This document shows, piece by piece, positions 55,001 to 64,000 of a stretch of 64,000 nucleotides of DNA. The translations under genes and the position numbers were made by a program. The notes under the pieces are model-generated. The model saw only the letters and a list, made by a program, of their open reading frames with translations. It made no database searches and was not told the origin of the DNA. How positions within the stretch are numbered: the first letter of the stretch is position 1; each line of letters opens with the position of its first letter. Source of the DNA: Anthoceros angustus. Lineage: Eukaryota > Streptophyta > Anthocerotopsida > Anthocerotales > Anthocerotaceae. The stretch is from positions 795,478 through 859,477 of the forward strand of contig MU008154.1 in the NCBI GenBank assembly GCA_010909165.1. The letters run 5' to 3'.

Positions 55001-57458
55001 TCTGCAGCCTCCCATGGTGCTGTGTCGGAGAGCCGAGCCATGAGGCTTCCTCGTCCTTAGACTCCGCAACCCCCTGACCTTCCCTATTTCCACTTCCAAG
55101 CCGCTAGGCGTCCCTCCAAAACCTCCTTCTCCTTCTTCATCTTCCTGAGCTCCTCCACCGCCTTGTTGCTTCCTCACTACCGTAAACCTAACAAGGAGAG
55201 GACCAGAGCTATCTCGATCTTCCATCTCGCCACAGTGCGTGCCATAGCTGAAACCAACTGTAGGGTGATGTTAGGTCCCCACCTTGCCGGAATGGGCTCC
55301 TTCCTATCTCGTCAGACCGTCACAACTTCCGGTATACTTGAAAGCCACCCTGAATGTAGTCACTTTCTCGGATCGGCTGGTGTGCCCAAGGTTGGGTGAT
55401 TCCTCCTGTTGACTGTGGTTTCCCACTCCCGGATATTGGTGCTGCCTCGGCCTTGCCCTTGTCTTGCTCATCTGTGTGAGCTCCCGTGCGCTCTTGTGGC
55501 TCTAGGTGTTGTTGGAGTCCCCGTTGCTCCCCGGCTCCTCTTGGTACCTGCTCTCGTAGCTGTTGCTGTTTTGTTAGCAACATGGTGCTACCTTAGCCAC
55601 GGTCACATTCCTTTTCATGGACACTTGACTTCTCATCTTCACTCCCAGCACCGGAGATGGCCTCTTCCTCCGACTCCTCTTGGGCTTCCTTCTTTCAAAC
55701 ACCGGCCTTAAATGAAAGGTCGAGACCATCTCCATTCCCTCCAAAGAACTTGGCATGGTCAAAACGTGGATTAAGAAGGGAGATAGAGCTGAGGGGCTAG
55801 GTGATGGTAGGGTCAAGTGGTCCCTCTCGCACGCCGTGGTCATAGAACATCCCGCCCAATCTATCTTGGACCCTCTCACCACCTCATAGAGAAAGACAAG
55901 GAAATGGTCGAATGTGCTCCAGCTTCTTAGTGAGCCGAGAGCACAGTGATCCACTTGGCTAATCCAGCCCTGGTCTAGCTTGTTGGTGACCCAGCCATTC
56001 TCCACTCTAGACAATGTGGGAGCAATGATGGCCAGGCCTCCTGCGACTTTTGAGGAGATGGTTTCGAAAGGGTCAATGATTATCCGCCACATTCCTCTTC
56101 GTCTCTCATAACAATGAAATGAATATCCACCGGGGTTGGTCCTCACGTTGCCTTCCTATGGCCTTCTCCTCATGCGCCTCAGACACTCCAAAACCAACGA
56201 GGGGCTATTGTAGCACCACTTTTTGTCCATGAAGGACAGTGATGCTTAGCCACCAAAGACCCCGCCTTCACTCTCCAAAGGTTCCCATATTGGGCCATTG
56301 GGCAGAATGGCCTCAATGGCGACCGGAGTATTCTTCTTAGCGCCATGCTCGTCCCAAATTCCCGCTTAGCCCCGACCGCAAGACTGAGGATCCTGGAACA
56401 TCACGCCGGCCTACCACGGCAAGTGTGAGTGTCCCGCCTGATTTTACTCGAATCGCAAATCACGCAACGGACCGGTGCACCGCCTCCCTATCCGCCGCCT
56501 GTGACCGGCCGTCGATTATTCCAGCCCCTCGTGTTACTCCTGCTCCACGGCTACTCAAGATGCCCAACGACTTTGTGGCGTGACCATGCTCCCCGCCTCG
56601 GTTATAAGAATCCCTATGTTTTCTGTGACATTCCTCGATGCTTCCTGCGCGTGCCGTCCCGACCACACCCCGCTTTTCCACCAATTTTGCGGACGGTTCC
56701 TCTGACCACTTCACTGGCCCTATCCAACCCACCGTGCTTTTCCCAACTTCCGTGCACGGCGGCTTTGCCCGCCCGGCCTCCGATCACGCCGCATCCTCCG
56801 GACACCACCAATCGATTCGGTCCTCCTGCGCTCTGTGATGCCAGCGACTCGCCACCGCCCTATCCAACCCACCGTGTTTTTCCCAACTTGCGGCACCACT
56901 GACTGCCCGCCCGCCTCCACCTCCGCCGCATCCTCCGGACCTGCCACCAATCTCGATTCGGCTTCTCGATGCCTTCGCGACCCTGCACCACCTTGTGTCC
57001 TTCGGCGCTCGCCTCAGCCTCCGTCCACAATTACGCCCGAGCTTGAGGCGCGCGCCTTCAATCCGCCTGATTCGATGCAAATCCTCTTCCCGCCATCGTT
57101 TTAATTGCCAATAGGACCCCTTACTTCCCGCTTGGGTATTCCTTGTAATTCCATCCGATTGATTTTCCAAGTCATTGAAAGAAACTCCAACTTGGTTGCT
57201 ACCATAGCAACAGTTCCCGAGTCGGTTGTGGTCATAGCAACAGCTGCTAGCAACGGCCCTAGCAACTGCTAGCAACCGGCCGAGCAGCCAACCCTCCGTG
57301 GTTCCCAGATCGTGACTAGACCTCTTCCTCCTACTAGGCTCTAGTAGACCTTTCTTTATTTCCTAACCTACTTCACATTCCCACTCCACACGATTCTCGC
57401 AACTTAAACACAAAACAAAAAACACTCCTTTCAGGGGGTCAGTACCATGTGGTCACCA
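52069..57458 (-). repeat. 5' LTR of the giant-LTR gypsy element
   Basis: It matches 39605-44121 but is about 0.87 kb longer because a block of about 1.13 kb is doubled (52490-53618 and 53619-54700). It ends at GGTCACCA (57458), two bases short of the other LTR, where an inverted LTR fragment begins. Confidence 0.8.
53290..56350 (-). pseudogene. ORF1 inside the 5' LTR
   Basis: The better-kept copy of the LTR ORF: the frame 56146-55574 reads 'RTNPGGYSFHCYERRRGMWR', 'VAGGLAIIAPTLSRVENGWV', 'FDHFLVFLYEVVRGSKIDWA' and 'KRSRRKRPSP'. Coiled-coil parts follow ('RMKLGRKAERLEEERDAYQD', 53728-53333). As in the 3' LTR it sits in what should be U3. Frameshifts and duplication break it. Confidence 0.6.
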
Positions 57459-58666
57459 GTCAAGAGGAAGGGGTTGAAACGGGAGGTTCCATCTTCCTCA
57501 TTCCCTTGACTAGTCTAGTACTCACCTTGTGTTTTGAGTTTCGTGTGTTGGAGGTTGGGTGTTTCGGGAGAAGAGAGGCGGGAGCCCGTGTGTGAGGAGA
57601 GACAAGGCGGGAGCCTGTGTGTGGAGGAGAAGTCAAGGGAAAGTCAAGTGAGTTGGAGGCCGTGGGCTTGTGTGTTTGGAAAATGAGAGGAAAAGTGAGT
57701 GAGAGAAGTGGAGAATCTTGGACATGGAGAGTTCTTGATTGGCTGTTTGAGAGGAGTAAGAAGGACTGGAGAAGTCTGTAAGTGATGTTTGTGTTCTTTG
57801 AAGAAGAGGCGTGAGTGGAGGTTGAAGATCCGTGAGTGGATGAGACGGAATGATTGCGGGAGGTAGCTGAACAAGTATTTTGAGAGTTGGTGAAGTGCTG
57901 TAAGGGCCTGGATGAGAACCTTATGGGGTGGAGAGGTCTTGTGGTGAAGTGGAGATTGAATGGGGCGGTGAGATGTGAGAACAAGGAGAGTTGAAGAGAG
58001 TTCTTTGGGGAGACTTGGAGAGTGTGGGGAGGCTGCGAGAGGCACCTCAAGGGGCTGTGAGCTGGAGGTGTATGGAGCTTGGAAGGTGAGCTGAAAGGCT
58101 GGAGGAGAGACAAGGAAGTCGAAGAAGTCTTTGCAAGAGAAAGGGGTAGTTTGTGTGGTGCAACCCTTTATGCCGTGAGTTGTCCTAGGTTTAGGTTTAG
58201 AGATTAGGGTTAGGGCCGGCTGCTTATGTTGTCCATAAATAGTGTGTGGAAAAGGTGACACGTGGCTAACTCGATTGGTGGATCTAACTTTGTGGATAGA
58301 TAAGAGAGAGGGTGTCAACCTTATCCACTTGGATCCCCAAGTGGGTCCCACCTTCTATTAATAGCGGACTGATCCCAAGGTGGACCCCACTCGCTAAAAT
58401 AGAGGGTGGTTGCTAAGATAGCAACCGGTCCGCTGCTGCTAAGGTAGCAATAGGTCAGCGTGGCTAAGATAGCCCGCAGTGCAGTGTTAGGATAGTAGCA
58501 CATGCATCGCTAGATGTTTGGTGAGTCTCGTGTTTTGGTTGGATTGGCTATGTTTTGGTTGTCTTGACACGAAATCACTCCCTTGGGTACGAATCTCAAG
58601 TCTACAACGATAAAGAGGGTAAATGTGGCCTCTTTGTGACCACTTGGTTTAGAAAATCACTCCACA
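57459..58666 (+). repeat. Inverted LTR fragment of the giant-LTR family
   Basis: This segment is the reverse complement of the beginning (plus coordinates) of the LTR at 39605-40495, ending ...aaaatcactccaca at 58666. It is longer (1.2 kb) because it has extra sequence near 58140-58260 and 57780-57960, and it looks less eroded than the other two copies. The four bases after it (ccat, 58667-58670) equal the four before 39605. Confidence 0.8.
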
Positions 58667-58670
58667 CCAT

Positions 58671-60468
58671 TGTAGTGTTTTCATGATAGTAGGTAATGTA
58701 GTTTGACAAAAGGGCTACAATTGCATGGGCCGCCTGACAGCATACATTCAAGCATGTGACAAGGGCACATACATACATTCACGTACGGCAGGGATCCAGG
58801 CACAAACCCTGGCAAAAGTAGTCGTACGAGGCCGTGGCGAATTTTGCACAAGACACACGTTACTGCAACTACTGGTGCGCAAGAGGGGCCTTGGATTAAG
58901 TCTGGTATACGAAGGTCACCCAGTCCACTTCTTCATCTTTTGTATATCGGCATACTTCCCTTCATTGGATGCTACGCTACTTTTCGTACATAATGGATGC
59001 CTTTAAATGAATTCTCAACACCCATCCCAGCATCCTGCTCGTTGAAATATGATGCACCTATATTTGCGTGTTTGCTGCGCGTATCTAAGGTTGCATAAAA
59101 TAGAGGAAAAGAGGCTTTGTGGACTAAGCCCTCTTTCCCTAGACATTGAACGTTATCCTTGATTGTCACTACGTTCGTGATCACTATTGGTGCACTTTAT
59201 TTACTTCGGAATTTCTTTCCTGTTTGATGATGAAAGGATGTCATCATTTCCAATCTAGATCGGCTTGTGCTGGGTGATAACACTATTTTCTTTCACTACG
59301 ACTCTTCAACGAAAATCAAATAATTGAAATCATAAAATTAAACTGCAAATTCTCTCAGCGATTGGTGATTTGAGGAAATGTATGAATTGATCCATAATTT
59401 ATGCTATACTTCTATGTAGATGTAGATCCTCTATATGAGCTCGATTTGTTGGTCGATCATATCATGATTAGGCAAGGCCCCTTGTTGGCAGCACTCGGGG
59501 TGTGCTAGAGTTAGAAACAGGGGCCAAGAAGTGTATTCAAAGCTGTCCCTGCACATCTATAAGCTGGACCCATGGCTGAGTAGTGGGCAATATGATAAGT
59601 GTGTGTGTGTGTTGTGCTGGAGCTTTGGTAGAAGTGCAGCCGCCGTTGCTTTTATTTTGTCTAGAAGTTTGAGCAGGCTGGAACTATAAAGCCAAGCTCG
59701 AAAATTGTAATCACAAGCCTTTTTCAAAGACAGGGCATTTGCCCTTCTGCCTCTAACTGTTTCCCTTGTGCATGGTGTGATGATGATGGCTGGTAAACAG
59801 GTGGGCTTAGAAGCCCACCCCTCCCTCCGGTTTTTGGCTTGTTGTGTAGAGTTTTTGAGAGTGCCCACTTTGCATTGACTCCCAGGCATATGATGCAATA
59901 GAGTCGGGTCATTTACATCTCATGTGCTGACCCTTACAAATGAAAAGACTAACTCTACTCACACCTGTTTCTGCTCTCGTTGAGATAATGACCTGCTGAG
60001 CAACATTGTGCTATGAACTATTGCCACTAACCGTATGAACTATGGCCACTAACCGGAACTCTGCATGTCCAAGCTGGGAATTGTCCTAGTCCTTTATGAC
60101 GTGCAAAAGTGCAGGCAACCAAGTTCCTCCATTGCCGGTCATAGGTCTTTGCGTGCAACTGAGCCTACGCCCCGAGAGGCATATCCATTTCATTAAACTA
60201 TGCCCGACTTAACATGACTCTCCCCTATTACTGAAGTAAAGTGTAACCGGAGCCGGAGCGAAGGCGGAAGTCTGTTTGCACAACGCGTAACGAAAAGGGC
60301 GCTGCCAACAAGGAGAACAGGCTCGGGCGCGGGGTGTCCAGCGAGTGGGCTGTCACTGCTGCAAAGGCTACAGATCGTGGGACTCAGGCCCTGCACACGA
60401 CCCACCCACAACCCAACCCTTGCCCCGCCACCCACCCAATTTCCCCGCACCAGTCCCGTGCCGCTTCT
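58671..60468. other. Intergenic region upstream of the RABC gene
   Basis: No convincing gene. A (gt)n run lies near 59598-59612. A faint PPR-like phrase ('GRLTAYIQACDKGTYIHS') occurs in a 93-codon frame at 58725-59006. The last few hundred bases should contain the RABC promoter; I see no clear TATA box. Confidence 0.45.
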
Positions 60469-61617
60469 ATGGCCGCGCCGGGCACTGCCGAATTCGACCA
60501 TCTCTTCAAGCTGCTGCTCATCGGGGACTCGGGCGTGGGTAAGAGCAGCCTGCTGCTCCGCTTTACCGCTGACACCTTCGACGATTTGGCTCCCACCATC
60601 GGTACATGCCATGCCGTCTCTGCCTGCTTCCCTGCGCTGCCTGGCTGGCTTGATTTTGCTGGCAGGCTGGACCGAGAGGAGGCGGGCCGCTGAGCTGTGG
60701 GATATCCTTTTCGGCAGGTGTGGATTTCAAGCTCAAGTTGATGACCCTGAGTGGCAGGAGACTGAAGCTCACAATTTGGGATACAGGTAGGTCGCCGGCT
60801 CGCAGCTCGGGGCTTGGGGCTTGGCTGGTTCAGGGTTGGAGACTCATGCTGCCTTTGTTGTGTGGCGGGTTGGTGCAGCCGGGCAGGAGAGGTTTCGGAC
60901 GCTCACCAGCTCCTACTACAGGGGGGCGCAGGGCATCATCCTAGGTTGCTGTTGAATTAAGCTTTTGCTGCTGCCTGGCTTGGGAAACCCATCCAGCTTG
61001 CTTCAGGGTTGGGGCAATATGCCTTCTTCTGCTCGGCTGAACCCTAGTTTCTGTGGTGCAGTTTATGACGTGACACGCCGGGAGACGTTTACAGATCTTT
61101 CGGATGTGTGGTTGAAGGAAGTGGATCTTTACTCCACCAATCCCGATTGCATTAAGATGTTGGTCGGCAACAAAGTGGACAGGGTGGGTGGTAAAATGAA
61201 GCCCTTGAGGGAGGATGAGCTAGATGTTTGTGATCCAGAATCTTATAATTTTCTTCACTTCATGCCTGTTTGCTCAGGACGCAGAACGCCTTGTGTCCAA
61301 GGAGGAAGGTGTGGATTTTGCCAGGCAGCACGGATGTCTGTTTCTCGAGTGCAGTGCTAAAACTCGCATCAATGTGCAACAATGTTTTGAAGAACTTGTG
61401 CAAAAGGTGACTACTGCTTGCTGTGCTGCTCCAGCTGCCAAATCTGTTGCAATGTTTGTCCGTCAGACTTGCTTTGGTAACATGTCCTCTTATCATGTGA
61501 CAGATTTTGGACACGCCTAGTTTGTTAGTTGACACAACGGGGTACAAGAAGCATATTCTTAGACCAGGGCCTTCCCAGACTACCGCAGCCGAACCCAGCA
61601 GTGGCTGCGCCTGTTAA
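60469..61617 (+). CDS. RABC1: RABC-class (Rab18-like) small GTPase, six exons
   Basis: Exons 60469-60601, 60718-60786, 60879-60944, 61062-61183, 61278-61406 and 61504-61617 join in frame to 210 codons; all five introns are GT-AG and 92-117 nt. The start ATG leads into '[20 protein letters not shown]', the P-loop. Then come switch I 'DLAPTIGVDFK', 'WDTAGQERF', '[14 protein letters not shown]', 'YDVTRRETF', 'LVGNKVDR' and 'LECSAKTR', all five G motifs being intact. 'YDVTRRETF' and '[13 protein letters not shown]' are typical of plant RABC1. The C-terminus SSGCAC is a CxC geranylgeranylation site. It would cycle between GTP and GDP on membranes; Rab18 relatives act at ER, lipid droplets and peroxisomes. 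The subclass is my best reading. Confidence 0.95.
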
Positions 61618-62057
61618 TATGTGTTATACCTTGGATAATTGAGGTTACGGCTTCCAGTGCTCCATGTATTCCTCTTGCTGGCGGTACGGCTATTTTTTCT
61701 GCATCGGCTGCCTAAACTATGGGCTCCGCAGTTTTGCAAGGGCCAGGGACCGATTTTTAGAATAAGAGGGTTGCTGTGTGCGACCCTTGGGAAATGGTTA
61801 AAGGAGATGACCTCCTGCAGATTCTGGAGGACCAGATCTTCAGTTGAACAAGTGCAAGCTTGCTCCGTTCTCCAACATAGATTTCTTTACAGGTTCTACG
61901 TTGTACAACGGAGGTTTGAAACTGCTGTGCACATGGTTCAGCAGGATTATGGAACAACATGTATGGCACAGATGTTTATGTATATAATCTAATAGGTAAA
62001 AATACACGCAGAGTGTGGCACAAGTCCGTTTTCGATAGCCTCTGTTTGTCATGAGCG
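61618..62057. other. Convergent intergenic/3' UTR region
   Basis: This is the space between the convergent RABC stop and the end of the minus-strand ORF. It must contain both 3' UTRs. No clear poly(A) signal pair or gene is visible. Confidence 0.5.
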
Positions 62058-63998
62058 TCATCTGGCAAGGGTTCTACCACTCTTGAACTTCGTCCAACTG
62101 GGGCGGGAGCATGCCAGCGAAACCGCCGTGGGCTCACTGCGGGGCGAGTGCTTGGAGGATGATCTTCCCGCATCCGTCAAGGGTGATGTACTCACACCTT
62201 GGTGACTCAGCTTTTTCTCAAGCTCTGCATCTTCCTCGTTATCAGATTTCATGAAGGGCAGGACTCGTGAAGACGACGAGCCTGGCTTCATGCTAGGGTT
62301 GCTGGGCAGCAATCCTCTTTGAACCATCCTGGCGTGCTGCTGAGCCTCGGCGCTTCTCTGGCTATCCTGCAGAGCCTGTCGATTAATCTTCTCAAAGACA
62401 AGATGGTAGGGCTTAGGTTCAGCCGCTTTCCCAGACCCTGTAGCTGTGTCCAATTGCTCTACCGTTCCAACCTTCGGAGAGACAGGCACTTTCGGTCTTG
62501 GTGACTCCCTTTGAAGATCACGGACTATTCTTGGTGACACAGACTCCCTTTGCAAATCACTCACTGCTCGTCGTGACACAGATTCCCTTGGCAGCTCTAT
62601 GTTTCTCAATGGCTCCGTTGGTGATTCCCTCATTCTCGGCGACTCCCTGTGCAGGTCGCTAAGCCCAGGGGACTCCCTTCTCAACCTAGGTGAGCCCCTC
62701 TGCTCAGTCCTAACCGACATCAACTCTTTCTTTGCTGGATCGCATAGAGGTGCGTCTCTGAACGCCAATCCCTTGAACTGCTGCCTGGCAGCCCTCTCCG
62801 CAAGAAGAGACTTCCGCAGCTCCTCAAGATTCACAGGAGGAGATGCTTTTGACGGCTTCTGCTCAGCCTCCGGCGTCCTCTCTGACGAGGAAATGGACGT
62901 GGAGTGTCTCGCATCTTCCCGGGGAGAATTCCTGAGAGAGGAGGCAGCACCGGCACCTCTGCTTCCATCATCCGGCAGGCCCGCGGAGATATGCAAACGG
63001 CTGAATTCCGGGGCTTTAACCAAACTGCTGGTGCTTGGCCGTCCCGACAACGGGCTGCTGCTGCTGCTGCTGCATACAGCGGACACTCTCCCAGCGGCGA
63101 TGGCCTCCGGACTGCACACCGCGACATCTTCCGCTCCGTCCACAGCCACGTCCTTCTCCCCAGCGTACACCGGCACGGCCTTCTCGTCCGCCTCAGCCTC
63201 ATCATCGTACCAGTGACTGGTGCTCCTACTCCCCTTGGCGGGAGGCGAACCTTCCACCAGCAGGTCGGGCGAGAAGGGGACGAGCGCCACTCTCGCCGAC
63301 CCCCGCATCCGCACAGTCTTCCTCACGCTCGATCCTTCCCGTCTGGACGCGGATCTGGTCAATTTAGGCTCCCTCACCACGTCCTGCATCCGGGAAGACT
63401 TGTTCTTCCTCCTCCCTATCCGGTAGTCCGGCACCCCCTGCGCCGAGAGCTCGTGTCGACTCTCCCTTTCCCCGCTGCTCTCCAGCAGCATGTCGGTGGA
63501 ATCCTCCGACGCCTTCCTCCGGTGCCGAGGCCTGGCCGCAATGTAGGCTGGCGTGTCTCCCTCCTTCGGCACCCGACAGGACCCGAAATCCCGCTGCAAC
63601 AGCTGCTGCCTGCGCTGCGTCTTCTTAAGCGTCCGGTGCCGACGGCTCCCCGGCTGCCTGGCGGTCATGAGCGGAAGCCCGCAGGACACGGAAATAGCCT
63701 CCCTCGTGATCCCAAGCTCGTTGTGGAAGAAGCGCGAAATGCCATTCCCACTCCCACTCCCACTCCCTCCCTCCTTCTGCGGCTCCAGCCTCCTCGTCTT
63801 CTCCATCTCCGCCTTCTCCCGCTCCATCAACGTGAAGATAGTCCCGGTGCTCCCCACCCGGATCGGACTCCCGGGCCGGAAGTCCTCCGCACCGCTCTCC
63901 AAAAACGCCATATCGGCCTGCGACACCGGAGGCAGGGGCAGCTCCCAGGAGGCCACAGACGCGGGTACTATCGCCTGACGCTCCATCATCTGCACCAA
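62058..63998 (-). CDS. Plant protein of unknown function, Ser/Arg/Pro-rich
   Basis: A single open frame of 646 codons starts near the window edge (Met at 63998; the true start may lie outside). The N-terminus has 'GSPIRVGSTGTIFTLMERE' followed by 'RFFHNELGITREAISVSCG' and a basic 'GSRRHRTLKKTQRRQQ'. The middle is disordered, with a Ser run from a CAG/CTG repeat. 'VNLEELRKSLLAERAARQQF' may be helical. Residues about 430-510 repeat R-E-S-P/V-x-R units. The C-terminal 'KPYHLVFEKINRQALQD' looks conserved. A CAAG/GTGTGAGT donor-like site near 62198 suggests that the last 45 residues might be intron read-through. Domains are not recognised; basic, phosphosite-like composition suggests a nuclear or cytoskeletal scaffold, which is inference. 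Confidence 0.7.
   Translation of the reverse strand: MVQMMERQAIVPASVASWELPLPPVSQADMAFLESGAEDFRPGSPIRVGSTGTIFTLMEREKAEMEKTRRLEPQKEGGSGSGSGNGISRFFHNELGITREAISVSCGLPLMTARQPGSRRHRTLKKTQRRQQLLQRDFGSCRVPKEGDTPAYIAARPRHRRKASEDSTDMLLESSGERESRHELSAQGVPDYRIGRRKNKSSRMQDVVREPKLTRSASRREGSSVRKTVRMRGSARVALVPFSPDLLVEGSPPAKGSRSTSHWYDDEAEADEKAVPVYAGEKDVAVDGAEDVAVCSPEAIAAGRVSAVCSSSSSSPLSGRPSTSSLVKAPEFSRLHISAGLPDDGSRGAGAASSLRNSPREDARHSTSISSSERTPEAEQKPSKASPPVNLEELRKSLLAERAARQQFKGLAFRDAPLCDPAKKELMSVRTEQRGSPRLRRESPGLSDLHRESPRMRESPTEPLRNIELPRESVSRRAVSDLQRESVSPRIVRDLQRESPRPKVPVSPKVGTVEQLDTATGSGKAAEPKPYHLVFEKINRQALQDSQRSAEAQQHARMVQRGLLPSNPSMKPGSSSSRVLPFMKSDNEEDAELEKKLSHQGVSTSPLTDAGRSSSKHSPRSEPTAVSLACSRPSWTKFKSGRTLAR
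62490..62690 (-). repeat. Coding tandem repeat (R-E-S units)
   Basis: The words gactccct and gattccct (coding R-E-S on the minus strand) recur at short intervals, with longer 'VSDLQRES' and 'VRDLQRES' units of about 19 residues. They probably form an array of Ser-Pro phosphorylation sites. Confidence 0.7.
63052..63075. repeat. CTG/CAG trinucleotide repeat in coding sequence
   Basis: The plus strand reads gctgctgctgctgctgctgc; on the coding strand this gives a run of Ser codons (CSSSSSS). Confidence 0.9.
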
Positions 63999-64000
63999 GA

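Larger units (their letters stand above)
39605..57458 (-). mobile_element. Ty3/gypsy retrotransposon with giant LTRs that contain an ORF
   Basis: Direct repeats 39605-44121 (4.5 kb) and 52069-57458 (5.4 kb, enlarged by an internal tandem duplication) bound an interior that encodes, on the minus strand, gag, CCHC, protease, RT, RNase H and integrase. In element orientation the LTR starts (TG)TGGTGACCACATG and ends CACTCCACA. The PBS (ttttggcgccgtt) follows the 5' LTR and a purine tract (gagaaggggagta) precedes the 3' LTR. Order and motifs are gypsy; the PBS type and size recall the Tat/Athila group of plant gypsy elements. All ORFs are frameshifted and three internal blocks are tandemly doubled. 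Confidence 0.85.

Noticed and set aside
58725-59006. PPR-like phrase in a 93-codon ORF near the RABC gene
   Set aside because: Only about ten residues resemble a PPR helix and no neighbouring repeats follow, so it is below the level needed to call a second PPR relic.
1-64000. CRISPR arrays, bacterial operons, riboswitches, rRNA genes
   Set aside because: No regularly spaced identical repeats with unique spacers and no prokaryotic gene organisation; the repeats present are LTRs, tandem duplications and minisatellites of a plant genome.

Overview
This is a repeat-dominated stretch of a plant nuclear genome. GT-AG introns interrupt a plant-type RABC (Rab18-class) GTPase gene, a decayed organellar-type pentatricopeptide-repeat (PPR) gene is present, and most of the rest consists of plant LTR retrotransposons, including one with the tRNA-Met primer site TGGTATCAGAGC. 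The RAB introns are only about 92-117 nt. That, and the style of the PPR remnant, would suit a seedless land plant (lycophyte, fern or bryophyte), but this placement is inference. There are no bacterial operons, CRISPR arrays or intact RNA genes.

Layout. 1-1480: nothing recognisable. 1485-2560: PPR pseudogene, directly abutted by a Ty3/gypsy integrase scrap. 2759-12540: two copies of one LTR-like unit in opposite orientation around a protease fragment; the left copy is split by a young copia-type element (3999-9489; two 274-bp LTRs) whose interior has no recognisable gag-pol. 13049-21882: a minus-strand Ty3/gypsy element with gag, DTGA protease, reverse transcriptase, RNase H and integrase, followed by a complete PHD finger and a possible Tudor-like segment; this is the most interesting locus. 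21883-23870: coiled-coil ORF1 of another element. 24943-25567: copia-like LTR leading into a very GC-rich block that ends at an N. 26159-29950: plus-strand gypsy element without RT, cut off by a CACTA-like transposon end. 30500-39600: tandemly duplicated sequence of unknown nature, a minisatellite and AT-rich DNA. 39605-58666: a 19-kb gypsy composite with 4.5-5.4 kb LTRs that carry an ORF of their own, plus an inverted LTR fragment.

Only the last 4 kb look like functional genes: the six-exon RABC GTPase (+) and a long reading frame (-) for a Ser/Arg/Pro-rich protein of unknown function, convergent with it.

Two things affect reading. Nearly all element ORFs are frameshifted, so boundaries come from conserved motifs and from comparing copies within the window. 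Many blocks are followed at once by a second copy that differs by clustered short indels rather than substitutions; this could be real duplication and decay, or long-read assembly error in collapsed repeats.
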